Assembly: GCA_033182465.1 (NCBI GenBank)
Contig: CP137319.1
Coordinates: forward strand, 2,480,001-2,544,000
Source: Sanghuangporus weigelae
Taxonomy: Eukaryota > Basidiomycota > Agaricomycetes > Hymenochaetales > Hymenochaetaceae
Reading direction: 5' to 3'
DNA: 64,000 bases
Made by a program: the position numbers and the translations under genes. Below, one piece after another: positions 1-9,560 of the stretch. The notes under the pieces were generated by a model. That model had not been told where the DNA came from. It did no database searches and saw only the letters and a program-made list of their open reading frames with translations. Numbering within the stretch: position 1 is the first letter of the stretch; every line of letters begins with the position of its first letter.

Positions 1-155
1 GAGTTGCGCAGTACATCCCCAGGAATGCGCATAATTGGATCGCAACTCTCGGAATCAATACGTGGTATAGACTTCTCCTTCAGGCAGGATGGAATCCACA
101 GGTCTCTTGAACGGCCAAAGGGGGAAATCGTACCAGTTCGAGTGTCTTCAATGTA
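1..155 (-). CDS. Partial exon of unidentified gene running off the left edge
   Basis: Read on the minus strand, a clean open frame runs from a CAG acceptor (156-158) to the window edge. It begins YIEDTRTG and contains FGRSRDLWIPSCLKEKS. Composition looks coding (mixed charged and aromatic residues, no stops), but I recognise no family and neither the start nor the stop is inside the window. The opposing plus-strand frame over the same bases is low in plausibility. Confidence 0.35.
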
Positions 156-548
156 CTGTGTACACTTGAAAGCGTTGCCGCAAATTTTAGCCTCTGTTTT
201 CCTTATCCCGACGCTGTTCTCAAACAAGCCCCATCCAATCATTATAAAGCTGTCCCGAAGCAAGTTTTTCTCCGCGCTACATCTTCCATGTAAGCCTTGA
301 ATGCAGGCTTCAATATGCGTGACATAAAAAGTAAACGACAAGATGAAGCCGGGTATTGCCGAGATATGTGTGATCGGCATCCCGACATCCGAATCGGAAA
401 GAACGATCATGATGACATCATTTATGGTTTCAGTTGGATATCTCATAAGTCACAACGCGAAATATTGAAGTTTTAATTCTGATTCCGACTCTCAGCATCC
501 ATCTACTCTATTCTTCGCAAGTTGCTGTACTTGATACCGAAAAACACC
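156..548. other. Intergenic stretch, nothing recognised
   Basis: Between the left-edge exon and the gene starting at 549 there is no convincing coding frame or repeat. It presumably holds the promoter of the 549 gene. Confidence 0.4.
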
Positions 549-1189
549 ATGTCATCGACGCTCATCAGCGCAGTTCGTCAGATTACCTCAAGGGCAGTGG
601 CACGTCCGTTGGCAGCGGCGAGGCTTGAGTCAACCAGGTATTTAAAGTGCTATTCTCCGATCTAATGAATTGCTGCGGTCCTAATAGTGAAAGACTTTAC
701 TCCAGGTATATGCGCAATCCAGATTCCATTAGGAACTATTGATTGTGATGCAGAACATCCTCAGTACCGTGCATGATAATGATCCGGACGTATGGCGAAA
801 ATATTTCTTCCCTGCTCATTGGTGCTCTTGCTAATTCGTCACAGACGCTCGAACGTGAAAAGCGGAAGAACCTTTCAGGGAAGCAATACAAGACTTCGTC
901 GCCACACGAACATGCTCCCGGCTGGAACGAATATCTCGCCTCAGCGTCGGAGGCAGCTGTGAAGGCCGACGGCGACCGTTCTGACGGCGGTCCTGAGGTC
1001 CTTCAGAAGAAAACTACCGAGCACATCCGAGCACGTTATGAGGCAGACGAGGATGACAGCACGGATGGAAATACGCAAGCAGGCCAAGGATTTCAGAAAG
1101 AGACTGTTCGGGGTCCCTTAGGGAGTGCTAAGGGCAATGTCGCAAAGCCAAAAAGCAGGACTGAAGGTGTTGCGGGCGGAAAACCGTGA
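549..1189 (+). CDS. Small conserved basidiomycete protein with mitochondrial-type presequence
   Basis: Three exons are inferred: 549-637, 765-789 (25 nt) and 845-1189, giving 152 residues with a closed frame. The N-terminus (MSSTLISAVRQITSRAVARP) is rich in Arg, Ser and Ala and lacks acidic residues, as in mitochondrial presequences. The body starts TLEREKRKNLSGKQ and contains HEHAPGWNEYLASASE, a pattern I associate with conserved fungal hypotheticals of unknown function. The C-terminal third is polar and probably disordered. The first intron is 127 nt, about twice the local norm, and contains an internal ag|gt at 705/706, so it may be two adjacent introns. Biochemical function is unknown; mitochondrial location is an inference from the presequence. 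Confidence 0.7.
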
Positions 1190-1472
1190 AAGATGTCAAA
1201 CCTGATATATCCTTGCATGTACGTATCGCTTTACGGCCAGAACTTCTCAATATTCATGTATTCATTCGCAGATTTTCATCCAATAGCTCTGCTTCATTCA
1301 TTCGATTAATATTCACAGATCAAAACATGATTGCTTTCTTTGTACATGAATCGAGATCGTTTTCTCGTTCTATTTTTGGTTTGTGGGCGAGAACATCCAA
1401 CGGCAATATTGCTTTAAAGAAAATCTTCACCTGTTACCTGTTCCCTCGACTCGCTCGCTTTCTTTCACGAGC
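1190..1472. other. Convergent 3' intergenic region
   Basis: Lies between the plus-strand gene ending at 1189 and the minus-strand gene ending at 1473. AT-rich, no credible coding frame; both transcripts should terminate here. Confidence 0.4.
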
Positions 1473-2139
1473 TCAAATAGATCTTGCGCGTCTCCGAAGT
1501 TGACGTGAAGTTCCGAGATTCACATTATTTGTCGCGCAGTCGTCTACGGCGTATAGTGATGACTCTCCGTCAGTGCCTTCGAAGGTCTCGATTGTGAACG
1601 GCTGACGGTGCTGCACGGCATGAATCATCCAGCTTTCGGAATTTGACTGCTGTAAATTCTGCTGAGAAACCCAGAGGGATTTCAATACCGATAGAAGTCG
1701 AAGGATACCTACCTGATGCAGAATGAGCAGCAGACTTCTCAGCTGTCTCTGGGTATCCAGAAGCATTTCTCGCGCGTTGTCGATCTTCTCCTGAACGTCA
1801 TCAAGTTTCTGCGAAATTGTGGCGGACAAGTTCAGCGCGTCATCCTCGTCTGCGAGGCCACCCTTTTCGTCTTCGAACGTCTTCTCCTTTCTGGATTGGG
1901 ATTCTCCGTTTATCTCGTCATAGCTGTCCCGCACACCGTCTGGTGAATCCGTCTCGATACTTCTTACGATCTCCTCCATGCCTTTGTCGTTTACGATCTT
2001 CTCTGTATCTGCACCCAACATTAATGAAATGGTGCATGAGCGACGGACGGGAATACATATGCCATATGAAGTAAAACATACCGGTGGGGCACGGAGATTC
2101 AGAGAAGGAATATTCTGTGTCTGAAGGGGTCAAGACCAT
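1473..2139 (-). CDS. Coiled-coil protein, unidentified family
   Basis: Three exons are inferred: 2139-2082, 2008-1713 and 1661-1473, giving 180 residues with a closed frame. Residues ~45-95 (around DALNLSATISQKLDDVQEKI and on) form a strong heptad-like coiled coil after an acidic, Ser-rich N-terminal part. The second intron ends in tandem CAG acceptors (1662-1664 and 1659-1661), so a one-glutamine NAGNAG alternative is possible. The short phase-1 first exon followed by an Asp codon resembles the first exon of the gene at 4096-4922, and the three minus-strand genes here are similar in size and layout, but I cannot show sequence homology of this one to the other two. No function assigned. Confidence 0.6.
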
Positions 2140-2365
2140 TGAATTGATCAGATCTGAGTTACGGGGAGATGCTGGAACGAGAGTCTACACCGACGACTGA
2201 AATTTGAACTAGGGGATAGGGGAAGCCCTCACTGCGCTCACATTCTTCATAATGTTCAAATATAGTCAACCAGTGATGACGAGCGCAGAAGTGCCTGAGT
2301 GACTCACAGCGTAATGATGGGCTTTCAAGACGAGTTTATTTCATCAAAATAGACATGTACAGATT
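2140..2365. other. Intergenic region
   Basis: Promoter region of the 2139 gene and 3' region of the gene at 2366-3250. No features recognised. Confidence 0.4.
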
Positions 2366-3250
2366 TTACCGCTTTCTGGTTTGGGTTTGACTCTGCAGTA
2401 CAAGTTGCCAGAGCTCCTGATCCTGAAGCAGCGCTATAGCTTGTTGAGCTTCTCGGGCCTCCTGTACGCGTTTCGCATAATCAGCTTCCGATACCTCCCT
2501 CGCCTTCCTCTCCTCCTTCGATCTACATCTCGTCAGCGTCTTCCATACCGAGTCAGACTGAACTTGTGGCGGGATCTGCGCTCGTGCTTCCAACTCCGGA
2601 CACATGGCTCTTGCTAATGATTCTAGGGTTCTGCCCGCAACACCAGGGGCCTCACCGTCCGGGAAAGAGGCAAGATACGAATGCCAATCTGAGTATCCTC
2701 CGAGCGTGAACAACTTTACAAGGTCGTTTCTGCGCTCTTCAAGAGTGACTCTGCGAGAAACGCGAGCTCTAGCGTCCGAATTCTGAAAAGCAAGAATGCG
2801 TAAGTGGATACCGCAGCAAATAGGAACAGGCGGGATATAACAGATACTTACTCCGACGACAGCCGCAGACATATCACCAAGGCGTACCTGTACTTCCCTG
2901 AGTTCCGCTCGCAGGGACGCATTCTCAGCTTTTAAGCGCTGGTTTTCTTTCATCAGGGTGCGATAACAGCCCCATAGCGTATGCATCTCTGACACTTCGG
3001 GGTCCTCTAATTGATGATTGCAGAGCTCCTGGTTGGGGTGGTCTACATCCTTTTCACTGTCTTCCTCTCCCAACAGTTCGTTCCATTCGGCTTCTGTCAT
3101 GAAAACCCCGTCCGGCGTGATTAGATGATCTAATTCGAAAGGCTTCAGTTTTCTTTCTTCAGAGGAAACAAGAAATATACCTGTTGAATGCGCGGAATGA
3201 TGGAACGACAATCCGGTACCATCGCAAACGGAACAGTCTGATAAGTCCAT
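2366..3250 (-). CDS. Coiled-coil protein, tandem paralogue A
   Basis: Two exons, 3250-2852 and 2782-2366, give 271 residues. The intron (2783-2851) is 69 nt, a multiple of three, so the unspliced frame is also open. The N-terminus has a DCSVCDGTG Cys pair; the middle (KENQRLKAENASLRAELREV) is a classic coiled coil, and the C-terminal half carries the block also found in the neighbour at 4096-4922: WHSYLASFP, LEARAQIPP and EADYAKRVQEA. Both paralogues have a final exon of exactly 417 nt and an intron at the same position after a small Ala/Val-Gly segment. An in-frame Met six codons upstream (3268) is an alternative start. No known domain recognised. Probably a lineage-restricted family. Confidence 0.65.
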   Translation of the reverse strand: MDLSDCSVCDGTGLSFHHSAHSTGIFLVSSEERKLKPFELDHLITPDGVFMTEAEWNELLGEEDSEKDVDHPNQELCNHQLEDPEVSEMHTLWGCYRTLMKENQRLKAENASLRAELREVQVRLGDMSAAVVGVSICYIPPVPICCGIHLRILAFQNSDARARVSRRVTLEERRNDLVKLFTLGGYSDWHSYLASFPDGEAPGVAGRTLESLARAMCPELEARAQIPPQVQSDSVWKTLTRCRSKEERKAREVSEADYAKRVQEAREAQQAIALLQDQELWQLVLQSQTQTRKR

Positions 3251-4095
3251 GGCGAATGAGCCCCGCAACGACGCTCACATCCCGGAGATGACAGTTTTAT
3301 ACCCTACTGCGGTCACGCATTCAACACAGCAAGTCAGATTTTCTGAGCAGTCCATTCGAAGAGGAGTCACAGACCACAAATATATAGTCCCATTTCTCCT
3401 CGTTACAGTCATTTCCGCCCAAGGCTCTTTGACGCTTCTGTGTCTTTCATCGAGACGAAATTTTATCCGGAATTCTCTGTATCGGAATGAACGGTCGGCA
3501 CTCCGGCGGGCGAGTAAGAGAAGCTTTAGGCTTGATGACCTGGTCCTTCACGAAAAGAGGAGCACATTTAGTCCCCGTGCCAAAGTAGGCCTTGATTGGG
3601 TAAGACGGTCCACTGGAGATGAGCCATGACAGTCTAGATGAGGTGAAATTTTGGGTTGAAGGCTTGAAGCTGGAAGACTCGAAGGCAAATAGCCGACACA
3701 CTACATAGTAGAAGACCGACCATTGCAGTAAAAAAAGCCGGCGAGTCCTTTTTTTTTTCTAAAATGCATACGTCCCGAGGTTCCGCCGCCCGAAGCCACG
3801 CTTCTCCATTTACAGGCGCAAGCTTTTTCGTGAAATAAATATTACAAACCATATGTGTCTGAGTCAGCGCGTACCCATATCGCATATCGATTGGGCGGCC
3901 GTTGGGTACAGTCACACCACGTGACTTTATTCACACCTATATCTCGCTCGCTGCATATATTGTTCCTTATCTCTCAAACCCCTGAAACTGTCTGATACTA
4001 GGGATTTCAACATTGTGAAAATCATTCGTCGTCTCCGTCACAGAACGTACTAGCATTCACATCGTGCAGTTCATCAGTTATTGCAGCAAGTCTCT
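3251..4095. other. Intergenic region, no gene recognised
   Basis: Promoter side of the gene at 2366-3250 and 3' side of its paralogue. Open frames on both strands (for example 3249-3629 plus and 3634-3915 minus) have no recognisable motif and overlap obvious promoter sequence, so I do not call them. Confidence 0.4.
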
Positions 4096-4922
4096 CTACT
4101 TGAATAACTCCCAAATCTCCTCGTCCTCCAAGAGCTCAAGAACACGCTGCGCCTCCAGAGCCTCACACATTCTGTTGGCATACTCTGTCTTATCCATTTC
4201 ACTTTCTCTTCTAGCACCGTAACCCTTCGCTCTGTTCTTCACAAATTTCTTCCAGATCTTTGGTCGAGTCCAGATCTTTGGTCGAACAGAGATAGGAGGT
4301 GGGAGTATGGCTCTTTCTTCGTACACTGGTATGACTTCCTTTGCAATTTGAAGGAGATGATCTCGTGCTTCAGAGGGATGGGAATCTTCTGGGAATGAAT
4401 TGGCGTATGTTTCCCACGTCAAGAAGGTTCCCTCTGTAAGGATTTGTACTATCGAATCACGATGTCTCCTGAGTTCGAGTCTTTTGCAGACCTCGATATT
4501 TGCAACCTCGTCCTGTGGATTGAAGATTTCAGCTTATGCTGAAAGATGCAACTGGAAAGAGTGTTACCCCTGCAATAGCAGCGCTGAGATCTTCCAGCCT
4601 CGCAATAATCTCTCGATTCTCTCGTTGCACGTCCGTTATGTTCGACCACAGTGCTCGGATTTGTTCTTGTAGGCAGAGGACCTGGTTGTTATGGCTCTCT
4701 TGCCAGCCGATCAGACGCGTTGCCTTTTGCACTATTACTCGAATCAGTCCATCGATCTCAGCTCCCAGCTCCTCTGTCGGTCCATCTGCTAGCCAATAGA
4801 GTGAATCAATGGCATGCATACATGATGCATCATATAGAGCACATACCATTGGTAGCAGAATGGACCGAAGGAGCTGGAGTACTACCAGTGATTGACGAAA
4901 AGGTCGGTGCAGAGATAGGCAT
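4096..4922 (-). CDS. Coiled-coil protein, tandem paralogue B
   Basis: Three exons, 4922-4847, 4785-4568 and 4512-4096, give 236 residues with a closed frame. Exon 1 (MPISAPTFSSITGSTPAP) is low complexity. Exon 2 is a coiled coil containing DVQRENREIIARLEDLSAAI. Exon 3 aligns along its length with exon 2 of the gene at 2366: WETYANSFP against WHSYLASFP, YEERAILPP against LEARAQIPP, KTEYANRMCEALEAQ against EADYAKRVQEAREAQ. Exon length (417 nt) and the preceding intron position are shared. This is direct evidence of a local duplication. The N-terminal Cys motif of paralogue A is absent. Function unknown; the coiled coil suggests self-association. Confidence 0.65.
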
Positions 4923-5466
4923 AACTATGCTATGAGTCGTTTGGCGAACAGAAATGAATCAGTGCGGGTTACTGGACTGCACAGCGACTCTGACGGCGAG
5001 ATTTTATACTGCAGCCAGTCAGTATGGAAATTAGTCGTGCCCTACGGTGGACGGTGACCGCAGCAACTTGTCTTGCGCCTCAACTTCACTATGGCACAGG
5101 ACTAATGCACTGAGAATGCCGAAACTTCACGATAATCTGTTGCCCGATCATTCGTTGAAATTACTATTGAGATCCAGTTGAAGACGGCATGCGTATATCA
5201 TTACTGCAATATATGTGCAGATGCTGATCGTGTATATCTAATTGCGATTCAGTAAAGCGATATCGGGTTGAAGGTGAAAAGCGAAACGAATTCAATGTAA
5301 CATTAGCCTGGCCCAAATCAAGCGAATTCACGAAAAGCAGTGGGTGACCAGTCACCGGGGTATTCCAACAATAGAAAAGTTGCGAAGACAGACGTCTATG
5401 TATGTCGTCCGTAAGTACAATACTCATACCAGTGCGCCGCGGGTATGCAGCTCCTTCCGTTGATTC
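4923..5466. other. Intergenic region, nothing recognised
   Basis: Lies between the start of the 4922 gene and the stop of the dehydrogenase gene. No coding frame with recognisable motifs; holds the promoter of the former and the 3' end of the latter. Confidence 0.4.
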
Positions 5467-7194
5467 TCAAGTAAGGCAATATCCACCGTCCACTAATAGC
5501 TCTGCACCCGTAATGAAGCGCGCTGCATCACTGCTTAAGAAAACCACAGCACCCTACAAATGTTTTCTCTATTAGATAATTGTGAAAGAAAGTTTGTCAG
5601 AACAAAAACGCACATCAAGATCATCTGGCTCTCCAAGCTGTCAATTTGTGAGATCACTATGATGACGAAGGAAATCAAGCAGGACAGAACATACCCGATC
5701 CATAGGAGTAAGTGACTTCCATTTGCGCTGTAATCAAAACCGTAATATGTAAGGATTTGTAAATCATATGATATCAGTGAAGATAAAACGCACATTTAGA
5801 TCGTCATCTTGATCAAGGACTTTGCGAGTCAAGCGGGTTCGCATGTATCCGGGGCTACAGAACCAAATTCAGAGATTCGTATTAGAGACAGTACGGAGTT
5901 GTTACCTCAGCGTGTTCACTCGAATGTTCCTTGATGCCCATTCGACAGCCAAACTTGCTGCTAATTGTTTCACGGCTAGAAACAAGGTCAGAAACAAACT
6001 TTGCCAAGTGATGTTAGACAAGATTACCAGCTTTCGATGCATTGTAAGGCGCTTGGGGCTAGAGGCTTTCATCAAAATCTCTCCCAATGCTCTATCATAT
6101 TTAACACACCTGAGGTACATTGACGACCTGTTTCATATGAGATAAATGACTTGCATAGTATGGTTCATGGCATGGCCTGAGAAATTACGTACATCTGCAC
6201 TCATACTGGAAATGAGTACGACTGAGCCTCCTCCGTTGGGTATCATGCGCTTCGCGGCAGCTCGGGCTGTAAAGAATGCCCCGTGATAATTGACGTCAAA
6301 TAACAGTTTCGCCCCTGCAATCAAATAAGTTACAGTTATGACCATCTTTCCTCATGACTCACGGTCCGCGGGGTAGCTGCAGGTGTGGACGAATACCAGT
6401 GAGCCCAACGAGATTTCTCGCAGACGAAACTTTGCTTACTCCAGAGCAGGGAAATTCTCCACGACACCTGTAGGAAAGAGAAGTGTTAAATCAGTATTAG
6501 ATCAACAGAACAAAATTATAAAGCGTAATTCTGACCCGCAGATGCCACGACGGCATCGATTCTCCCGAAATGGCTAAGCACATTATCAAAAGTCTCCTCA
6601 ACCGACCGTTCAGATGCAACGTTGCAGCCAAACCCGACAACATCGAGATCTTCCATATTATCTAATCGACGTTCTGCATAGGAGAACAAGGGAAGTGGTA
6701 TCAAATCGTGGCAAGTTGACATTTTTGACTGATAAAAAAAGCAACTTACTAGACGCTTCCGTTATCTCCTTCGCGGCTTCACGAGCTGCACTCTCTTGCA
6801 TGTCCAAAAGTGCTATAGATTTGCTTCCCCTGTTCGAGCGAAAGACGTGAGCCGATCGACAAAGAAACAAGAAATGAGCAGCTTACATCTCTATGAACGC
6901 CCGACAAAATTCGTAACCCAAGCCTCTAGCAGCCCCAGTGACAAGACAGACCTTATCCTTCATGGAAAAACGATCTGGTAAAGTAACACTACGTGGACTT
7001 TGTGGACTCGCACGGTCCTTTGACTCTTTCTTCACCTGTTCGTGGGCTGGGATACTCATGTTCCTGACTTGTACATTGGGTGTACGCCGGTGTATCACAG
7101 AAGAAAATAGGGATCCTGAGAGACGGAGAGAATAAGGCAAGTTATTGCGAGCTGCAGCTGCCAGAGTGACAGCCGTACGAGAAGTTGTATACAT
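5467..7194 (-). CDS. Short-chain dehydrogenase/reductase, polyol dehydrogenase-like
   Basis: Thirteen exons sum to 1014 nt (337 residues): 7194-6887, 6829-6750, 6673-6536, 6467-6440, 6376-6363, 6314-6193, 6127-6110, 6058-6028, 5975-5906, 5854-5794, 5727-5695, 5637-5614, 5553-5467. The core is a classical SDR: cofactor motif TGAARGLG, NVA after beta-3, ASAG, LISSMS with the catalytic Ser, and YNASK with catalytic Tyr and Lys, then NTLSPGYMRT and a terminal LVDGGYCLT. Linkage of the dinucleotide motif to an N-terminal extension of ~75 residues rich in Arg suggests organelle import. Relatives include fungal mannitol and D-arabinitol 2-dehydrogenases and sorbose reductases, NAD(P)-dependent polyol/ketose interconverters; the exact substrate is an inference. 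Exons of 14 and 18 nt are unusually small. Confidence 0.88.
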
Positions 7195-7756
7195 TGTGGG
7201 TTGTGAACAAGCAAGGAGCAGCTAACACAAACAGGGTATAAGGGAGGGAAGAACCGCGGCCATTTCGGTCGGAAATGATGGCCTTGCAAGCGCGGTCAAA
7301 AAGGAAGTGGAGTTGAGGCAGACAGAATAATTATGGGCGCAAGAGAATGACAGTTCTGTGACGTCACGAATCTCAAGCCTTGGCTTTCCACGCGTGTCTT
7401 ATGTAATCCTTTCACACTTCTTCGAACGTCCATGATCCAAGTGTTATTGATCATGACCACCGCTGTTGCACCACATCACCATCATTAAGGGAACAAAATG
7501 ATAAGCCAGATTTAGAGTTGACGTTCGGCATCCTCACAAAGCCCGTGAACAGTCTTAACGCATAGCAAGCAGCACAGAAACGAGGCAAGAATGCGTATGG
7601 TACAGTACATGTACACTGTTGATTTCGAGGCCGGGCTCGCTGCTGACTTCGGCTGACATATTCCAAACGTTGTAAGTTTGATGCTGCCAAATAATCAAAG
7701 ACCAATCATACAGATTCCGCTACTAAATTTTGCGGATAGGAGATATTGTTGCATTC
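7195..7756. other. Intergenic region
   Basis: Upstream of the dehydrogenase gene. No credible coding frame; a plausible promoter region. Confidence 0.4.
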
Positions 7757-8083
7757 CTACCGGCGAACTCGTGGAGAAGTCTCCGGAAGATTTACACATT
7801 GTTGCTCTAGCTCCGTCGACAAAAAAGCATAGGATTTTGAGCTTGTCATAGATATTGCCACGGTGACAACCTTGAGCAGATTGGTCGCATTATCAATTTT
7901 CGCTCCTATTGCATTTACATATGTGACAAAAGCTTCGTAAGGCCATGCATAGAAGACCAAGTCATTTATGTCGTATCTTATGGAACTTCCAAGGCTGACC
8001 ATGAATGTTAATGTAGGGTCGGTGTTAACATTGCCGAGGTCGAATCCAATTTCTTCTCTCCTGCCGCGAGAATTTTTCTTCAT
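7757..8083 (-). pseudogene. Decayed fragment of an aspartic peptidase gene
   Basis: A minus-strand frame contains FVTYVNAIGAKIDNATNLLK, which matches the A1 peptidase at 28.3-29.8 kb in its segment FNAYTNVTGAKIDSDTGLLK. Downstream, similarity continues only at the nucleotide level with shifts of frame, and neither catalytic Asp motif is present nearby. I read it as a relic of one internal exon of a paralogue. The call rests on one short protein match, so a chance or convergent similarity cannot be excluded. Confidence 0.45.
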
Positions 8084-8539
8084 TCACGGCACCAAGCCTT
8101 TCCATCCTGTTCCGTCGTCGATGTAATGAAAAGAAGTAGTGGCACCGGTAACCGTTGCAGAAATCGGTTAATATCATGGACCGGGTCTAGCACTTGGGAA
8201 CTTACCGTGCGTAGGTAAAGTCAGCAGACTTCACTCTTCCAAGCATGGCGCGTTCTAGTGGATCTCAGGCTCCAGGTCGAACAATAGTCTTCAGGATCTG
8301 TTTCCAGAAGGCCGAGGATGGTTCCATCCATGCAGATAAAGAAGACTTTTGGCATCAACAGATTGGCGCCTTGCTTGACGGAGAACGCAATAGCCCTTCT
8401 CAATTTAAGAGGCAGTGGGCAATGGGTCAGTCGGCATGGGTGTTTTCCCACAGTTTACCGTTGTGCTGGGGCATGCCGAGGATCCACTGCCTCTCTAATT
8501 GAGAAGGTCTATTGGTGGCTTCGCAATCACGGAACTGTA
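8084..8539. other. Gene-poor region left of the transposon nest
   Basis: Contains overlapping frames on both strands (8221-8451 minus, 8318-8812 plus) with no recognisable domain. Probably decayed sequence. Confidence 0.3.
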
Positions 8540-8875
8540 CAGTCATTAACCGGTCCTTTAAACAGTACCATTCCTTTAAACACCTTACGTTTTCTCACTC
8601 AATTCTTCGTCCCTCACCACAAGAAAAATGTTGCAGATGCAAAGTGTATATCTGAATTGATATCTAAATTTTTAAGCAAATCGGGCAAGTTGTTGGGTCA
8701 GGAAAAATTAGACACTGGTCAAATTTATGTGAAACCAGTAAACCTCACTCTGATCAAATTGGTCCTGTGCATTTTCTGTCGACCAATGTGGATTCTGAGT
8801 TTTTTTAGCTAATATCACTCTATTATGAGTGTCTTATCTTATATTTTCATGGAGGAATATGCTTTCAGTAAATTA

Positions 8876-9261
8876 CAGCGTGTTCAGAAAACCTTGACAG
8901 TGTCAACTTTTCATATATTTTTTTTGCTTAGCCTCAGCTGTCCGGTTTAGGAAAGCCACACACTCACAACTTCCGCATGAACCTGAATGATTGACACTAT
9001 CTACTATGTTTAAGAGACACAATATAATACAATTCAGACTGGGAACTCTGTGTCCTGCACAGTGCATGACCTACTTAATACCAACATGGCTTGCAATGCT
9101 TGTCTCTGCCAGTATTGCAAGAGGGATAATAAGCTGTGGTGGGAAGTGTAATAGCATAACTGCACACAAAAATGGGCAGCCAAGGTTTTCCCATAAGGCA
9201 GGACCCTGAGCAAAAAATATATATGAAAAGTTGACACTGTCAAGGTTTTCTGAACATGCTG
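8876..9261. mobile_element. Tc1/mariner-type MITE, 386 bp
   Basis: Inverted repeats of about 53 bp bound the element. The left end starts CAGCGTGTTCAGAAAACC and includes TTGACAGTGTCAACTTTTCA; the right end is its reverse complement with one substitution in the first ten bases (CAGCATG). TA lies immediately outside both ends (8874-8875 and 9262-9263). There is no coding capacity for a transposase, so it is non-autonomous and would need a mariner-family transposase in trans. The right repeat is very close to the left one, suggesting a fairly recent insertion. Confidence 0.85.
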
Positions 9262-9501
9262 TAATGCAAGCCAAACAAGCAAAAAATGTGACAGATGCAC
9301 AAGCTGTTTTTTACGTAATGTGATCGATGTTGTTATGCCAAGTCAGCAAATTAGCTGATATTAGGCGTTTTGTAATGTCACATGGTGTTCAAAGGAGCCG
9401 TATTATGTGACAGTCACCTATAATTTTCTATTGGCCATATTAAATTTTCCTGTCTATGTGACAATCTTCGGTGTGGCAAGTCAGACCGAAGATTTAGGTC
9501 T

Positions 9502-9560
9502 GCGTCGGAGGTGATGGAAGAAGCCGAAGCTTCTTTCGTTCCTACCATCACCTCCGACGC
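9502..9560. repeat. Perfect 16-bp-arm hairpin at the left end of the retroelement
   Basis: Arms GCGTCGGAGGTGATGG (9502-9517) and its exact reverse complement (9545-9560) flank a 27-nt loop that itself contains a GAAGCTTC palindrome. The left arm and loop recur in the second element copy (around 27,980-28,015, minus strand), where the right arm has diverged. Probably a terminal cis element of the retroelement. Confidence 0.7.

Noticed and set aside
8221-8812. Overlapping frames on both strands next to the transposon nest
   Set aside because: No domain, no consistent splice pattern; part lies within the outer transposon.
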